Part shown: positions 61,179-64,000 of the stretch, in pieces
Layout of the letters: each line of letters opens with the position of its first letter
Position numbering within the stretch: the first letter of the stretch is position 1
From: an uncultured Clostridia bacterium
Lineage (GTDB): Bacteria; Bacillota; Clostridia; TANB77; CAG-508
Direction: 5' to 3'
Assembly (NCBI GenBank): GCA_934168305.1
Contig: CAKPNF010000007.1
Span: 1 to 64,000 of the forward strand
DNA: 64,000 nucleotides
The notes under the pieces: model-generated
Database searches by the model: none
What the model was told of the DNA's origin: nothing
The model's input: only the letters and a program-made list of their open reading frames with translations
Position numbers and translations under genes: made by a program

Positions 61179-62405
61179 ATGATTTTAGAACAATTAATTT
61201 TTACTATACTTGCATTTGGATTATTTATATATATGTTTTTCAGAATGATACAAAAAAACGATACTAATTATATAGGAATTTTAGTAATGCAAGCAATAGG
61301 AATTGCACTAAATTTTATATCAGTATCAATAAAAAAAGAGTTAGGACCATTCTTTATAACGTTAAAATATATATTTGGAATTATAATACCAATAGCTATT
61401 TTATCAGTAGAGAAAAAAGGAATTCCATTAATTCAAATTTTAAATGTTGCTAAAGCAAAAATATACTTGAAATTAGGTAACAATAAAAAAGCTAAAGAAC
61501 AATTAATAAATTTAGTAACAAAATATCCTGAAAATTATATAGGACATAAAATGTTAGCTGAAATTTACGAACTAGAAGGTGGAATGAGAAAAGCAATAGA
61601 TGAATATGTACAAGCAATAGATATAAATAAAAAAGATTATGATTCATATTACAAAATTGCAGAGTTATTAAATAATCTTGATAAATCTGATGAAGCTTCA
61701 GAAATGTTATTTAATCTTTTAAATAAAAAGCCAGATTATTATAAAGCTACAGAATTACTAGGTGATATTTTATTAACAAAAGAGATGTATAAAGAAGCGG
61801 TTAATGTATATCAAGACGCTCTAAAATATAATCCACTAAGCTTTGAACTAAATTATAATCTTGGAATTGCATACACAATGTTAAATGATTTTCAAAATGC
61901 AAAAATATGTTATGAAAGAGCTGCAGATATAAATTCACTTAGTTATAATTCAAAATATTCATTAGCAGAAATTGCATTAATTTATAAAGAATTAGATGAA
62001 GCAGAAAAATATTTTATTGAAGCATTAGAAGAAGAACAACTTGCAGCAGATAGTTATTTTGAACTTTCAAAAATATCTATGATTAAAGGAGATAAAGAAA
62101 AAGCAATTCAATATGCAAATATTGCAATAGATATAGACTCATCAAAAGTTGTTCCAAAAATAAAAAAAGACCCAATCTTTATACCTGTAATAGCCAAAAT
62201 TTCTATACCATTTAATTTAAACAAACCTGAAGAACAAGAAAATAAATTAAATGAAAAAGAAATAATAGCTAAAGAACATCTAGAAGATATGTTTGAAATA
62301 ACTAGAAATTTAAGTTATGATGATATAAAGATGCTAAAAAACGAGAAATCAGAAAAAGCAAGAAAAGATATAAACCAAATTGAAAATCAAAGAGAAATAG
62401 AATAA
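61179..62405 (+). CDS. TPR-repeat membrane protein
   Basis: The 408-residue protein has two or three N-terminal spans (residues about 4-22, 30-48, 60-78), then five or six tetratricopeptide repeats (about residues 90-325; for example AKAKIYLKLGNNKKAKEQL and AVNVYQDALKYNPLSFELNY), and a charged C-terminal tail. TPR arrays bind other proteins; the partner is unknown. AAGGAG precedes the ATG. It lies between the transglycosylase and dpaA, so a cell-wall or sporulation link is possible but unproven. Confidence 0.8.
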   Translation: MILEQLIFTILAFGLFIYMFFRMIQKNDTNYIGILVMQAIGIALNFISVSIKKELGPFFITLKYIFGIIIPIAILSVEKKGIPLIQILNVAKAKIYLKLGNNKKAKEQLINLVTKYPENYIGHKMLAEIYELEGGMRKAIDEYVQAIDINKKDYDSYYKIAELLNNLDKSDEASEMLFNLLNKKPDYYKATELLGDILLTKEMYKEAVNVYQDALKYNPLSFELNYNLGIAYTMLNDFQNAKICYERAADINSLSYNSKYSLAEIALIYKELDEAEKYFIEALEEEQLAADSYFELSKISMIKGDKEKAIQYANIAIDIDSSKVVPKIKKDPIFIPVIAKISIPFNLNKPEEQENKLNEKEIIAKEHLEDMFEITRNLSYDDIKMLKNEKSEKARKDINQIENQREIE

Positions 62406-62475
62406 CAAATATTCATAAAATTTCAAAAATTAAGTATAATAATAAAGAAATTAAAATTATAGAAAGAGGGATTTT

Positions 62476-63354
62476 ATGAATACAAGTTTTGCAATTATTG
62501 GTGGAGACCTAAGAATAGTAAAATTAGCGAAAATGTTGGCAGATGATGGTAACAAAGTATATACTTACGGATTAGAAAATGCAGAAGAATTAAAAGATAA
62601 TTCAAATATTATAATGGCGGAAAAGCTAACAGAAGCAGTAAAAGACATAGAAATTGTTATAGGACCTATACCATTTTCAAGTAATGGAAAAGAAATAAAT
62701 ACACCATTTAGTGATAAAAAAATATCAGTAAGAGAATTAATGCATGTAATAAATGCTAAAATTCTAATAGCAGGAACTATAGCACCAGATGTTTATGATT
62801 TAGCTAACGATGAATATATAGAAATAATTGATATAATGAAAAGAGAGGAGTTAGCAGTTTTAAACACAATATCAACAGCAGAAGGAGCCATAGAAATAAT
62901 AATTGCAAACACTAATAAAATAATACATGGAAGCAAAGTATTAATATTAGGATTTGGAAGAATAGGAAAAGTATTAGCAAGAAAATTAGCAGGACTTTCA
63001 GCAAAAGTAACATGTGCAGCAAGAAAGGATGAAGATTTAGCTTGGATTAAAGCGTATGGACACATAGGGACTAACATAAACACAATAGGAGAAAATCTAT
63101 CTGAATATGATGTAATAATTAATACAGTTCCGCATTTAATATTAACAGAAGAAAGAATCAAACATGTAAAAGATGACAGTTTATTAGTTGATTTAGCATC
63201 TAATCCAGGCGGAATTGATAAAAAAGCAGCCAAAAATAAAAATTTGAAATTAATATGGGCATTAGCTTTGCCTGGAAAAGTTGCACCAGTCACAACAGCA
63301 GAATTTATAAAAGATACAGTTTATAATATTTTAAAGGAGATATATAAAAAATGA
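62476..63354 (+). CDS. dpaA: Dipicolinate synthase subunit A
   Basis: DpaA (SpoVFA) with DpaB oxidises the dihydrodipicolinate precursor to dipicolinic acid, the calcium chelator of the spore core. The 292-residue protein has the N-terminal domain starting SFAIIGGDLRIVKLAKML, the phrase GPIPFSSNGKEINTPF, and a Rossmann domain with VLILGFGRIGKVLARKLAGL and DLASNPGGID. GAAAGAGG precedes the ATG. Normally dpaB comes next, but here uppP overlaps the stop by four bases (ATGA). dpaB must be elsewhere or be replaced by another flavoprotein. Confidence 0.94.
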   Translation: MNTSFAIIGGDLRIVKLAKMLADDGNKVYTYGLENAEELKDNSNIIMAEKLTEAVKDIEIVIGPIPFSSNGKEINTPFSDKKISVRELMHVINAKILIAGTIAPDVYDLANDEYIEIIDIMKREELAVLNTISTAEGAIEIIIANTNKIIHGSKVLILGFGRIGKVLARKLAGLSAKVTCAARKDEDLAWIKAYGHIGTNINTIGENLSEYDVIINTVPHLILTEERIKHVKDDSLLVDLASNPGGIDKKAAKNKNLKLIWALALPGKVAPVTTAEFIKDTVYNILKEIYKK

Positions 63355-64000
63355 ATGAAATTTTACAAGCATTAATTTTAGGAATAGTTCAAGGACTAAC
63401 AGAATTGTTGCCAATATCAAGTTCGGCACATTTAAATTTATTCCCATGGATATTTGGATGGGATGAAATTAGCGCATCATTTGATGTGGCTCTACATATA
63501 GGAACATTATTTTCAATAGTTATATTCTTTTTTAAAGATTGGATAGAATTAATAAAAGGTGGATATAACCAAGTTGTAAAAAAAGAAAAATCAACAGAAG
63601 GAAAAATATTTTGGTATATAGTAATATCAACAATACCAACAGCAGTTCTATGTTTGATTTTAGATAAAATATCAGGCATAATTATAGAGAAACTTGCAGG
63701 AAGCTTTAATGTTGAAGAAAAAATGGTAGAAATGTTTTTAATAGCATTTGCTTTAATTATAATGGGTATAGTTTTATATGTGGTAGATAAAAAAGCAAAA
63801 TCAAAAACTAAATATGAAGATATTACATTTAAACAATCACTTCTAATAGCAATGTCACAAGCAATAGCAGCAGCATTTCCAGGAGTATCAAGATCAGGGA
63901 TTACAATGACAGTTGGTAGAGGAATGGGATTAGAAAGAGAGTCAGTTGCAAAATATTCTTTCTTGTTATCAACACCAATAGTTGCAGCAGCAGCATTATA
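63351..64000 (+). CDS. uppP: Undecaprenyl-diphosphatase UppP, cut by the window end
   Basis: UppP (BacA) removes a phosphate from undecaprenyl diphosphate so the carrier can be reused in wall synthesis. About 216 residues are visible. The two active-site motifs are present: QGLTELLPISSSAHL near the N-terminus and FPGVSRSGITMT near residue 180. Six or seven membrane spans are seen. The gene is incomplete at the 3' end. Its ATG overlaps the dpaA stop, so the two are translationally coupled. AAAGGAGA precedes it. Confidence 0.93.
   Translation, partial: MNEILQALILGIVQGLTELLPISSSAHLNLFPWIFGWDEISASFDVALHIGTLFSIVIFFFKDWIELIKGGYNQVVKKEKSTEGKIFWYIVISTIPTAVLCLILDKISGIIIEKLAGSFNVEEKMVEMFLIAFALIIMGIVLYVVDKKAKSKTKYEDITFKQSLLIAMSQAIAAAFPGVSRSGITMTVGRGMGLERESVAKYSFLLSTPIVAAAAL

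Noticed and set aside
62406..62475. Sigma-K or sigma-G promoter before dpaA
   Set aside because: A CATAAAAT-like sequence is present, but neither the -35 part nor the spacing matches either consensus well enough to list.

Overview
The window is a chromosomal segment of a very AT-rich, anaerobic, spore-forming member of the Clostridia (Firmicutes). The support is the gene content: sigK, spoIVA and a dipicolinate synthase subunit (dpaA) for sporulation; whiA, prmC, hemW and engB in Firmicutes-like settings; AGGAGG-type ribosome binding sites before nearly every gene; AGA as the normal arginine codon; and many short hairpin terminators with T-runs. The exact genus cannot be named from the sequence. 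An isolated rubredoxin domain, radical-SAM enzymes and no visible respiratory genes fit an anaerobe, possibly from a host.

Layout. 1-220: the last bases of a 23S rRNA, then 5S rRNA. 359-4582: a flavin reductase-like gene, then rpmG-secE-nusG-rplK-rplA-rplJ-rplL with an L10 leader. A terminator closes this cluster, and rpoBC do not follow. 4.6-7.1 kb: mtnN, a small charged protein, tRNA-Met, a 6S-like RNA and sigK. 7.3-14.5 kb: a CorC/HlyC protein, a DUF368 undecaprenyl-phosphate translocase, an unknown 481-residue protein, then prmC-whiA-hemW-trmL. 14.7-19 kb: an Rpn-like remnant, an XRE regulator, an SsuBCA-type ABC importer and a 518-bp inverted repeat. 19-29.5 kb: rpiB, a TagO-rubredoxin fusion, a pilin-like protein with a formylglycine-enzyme-like C-terminus, hslO, ppaC, mfd, a TrmH-family methylase and rlmN. 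29.6-39.9 kb: spoIVA, a UDP-sugar pyrophosphorylase, an M29 aminopeptidase, a holin-like protein, DUF421-DUF4363, a Lon-like protease, a TetR regulator and an unknown protein. 40-50.2 kb: rpsB-tsf, secG, a second pilin-like protein with two lectin-like modules, rnr, rnjA and gltX. 50.3-64 kb: small proteins, engB, serS, a CaCA-type exchanger, a CAT-anticodon tRNA, an amine dehydrogenase-like enzyme, a GtrII-like membrane protein, polA, a lytic transglycosylase, a TPR protein, dpaA and the start of uppP.

Most genes serve information processing (ribosome, translation factors, tRNA and rRNA modification, RNA decay, repair), the envelope lipid-carrier cycle (DUF368, TagO-like, GtrII-like, uppP) and sporulation.

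The most unusual observation concerns the CGG codon. Reading every gene, I find only four in-frame CGG codons. Two of them, in sigK and in the ABC permease, lie exactly where the reading frame must move by +1 to give a normal protein. In both cases skipping the C makes the next codon glycine (GGA or GGT) and restores a conserved sequence. The other two are in one M29 aminopeptidase gene with unusual arginine codons, where CGG reads normally as arginine. This could be +1 recoding at a nearly abandoned codon. Further points are a 518-bp near-perfect inverted repeat with a 33-bp relative elsewhere, a palindromic repeat family that supplies stop codons, and two pilin-like surface proteins.
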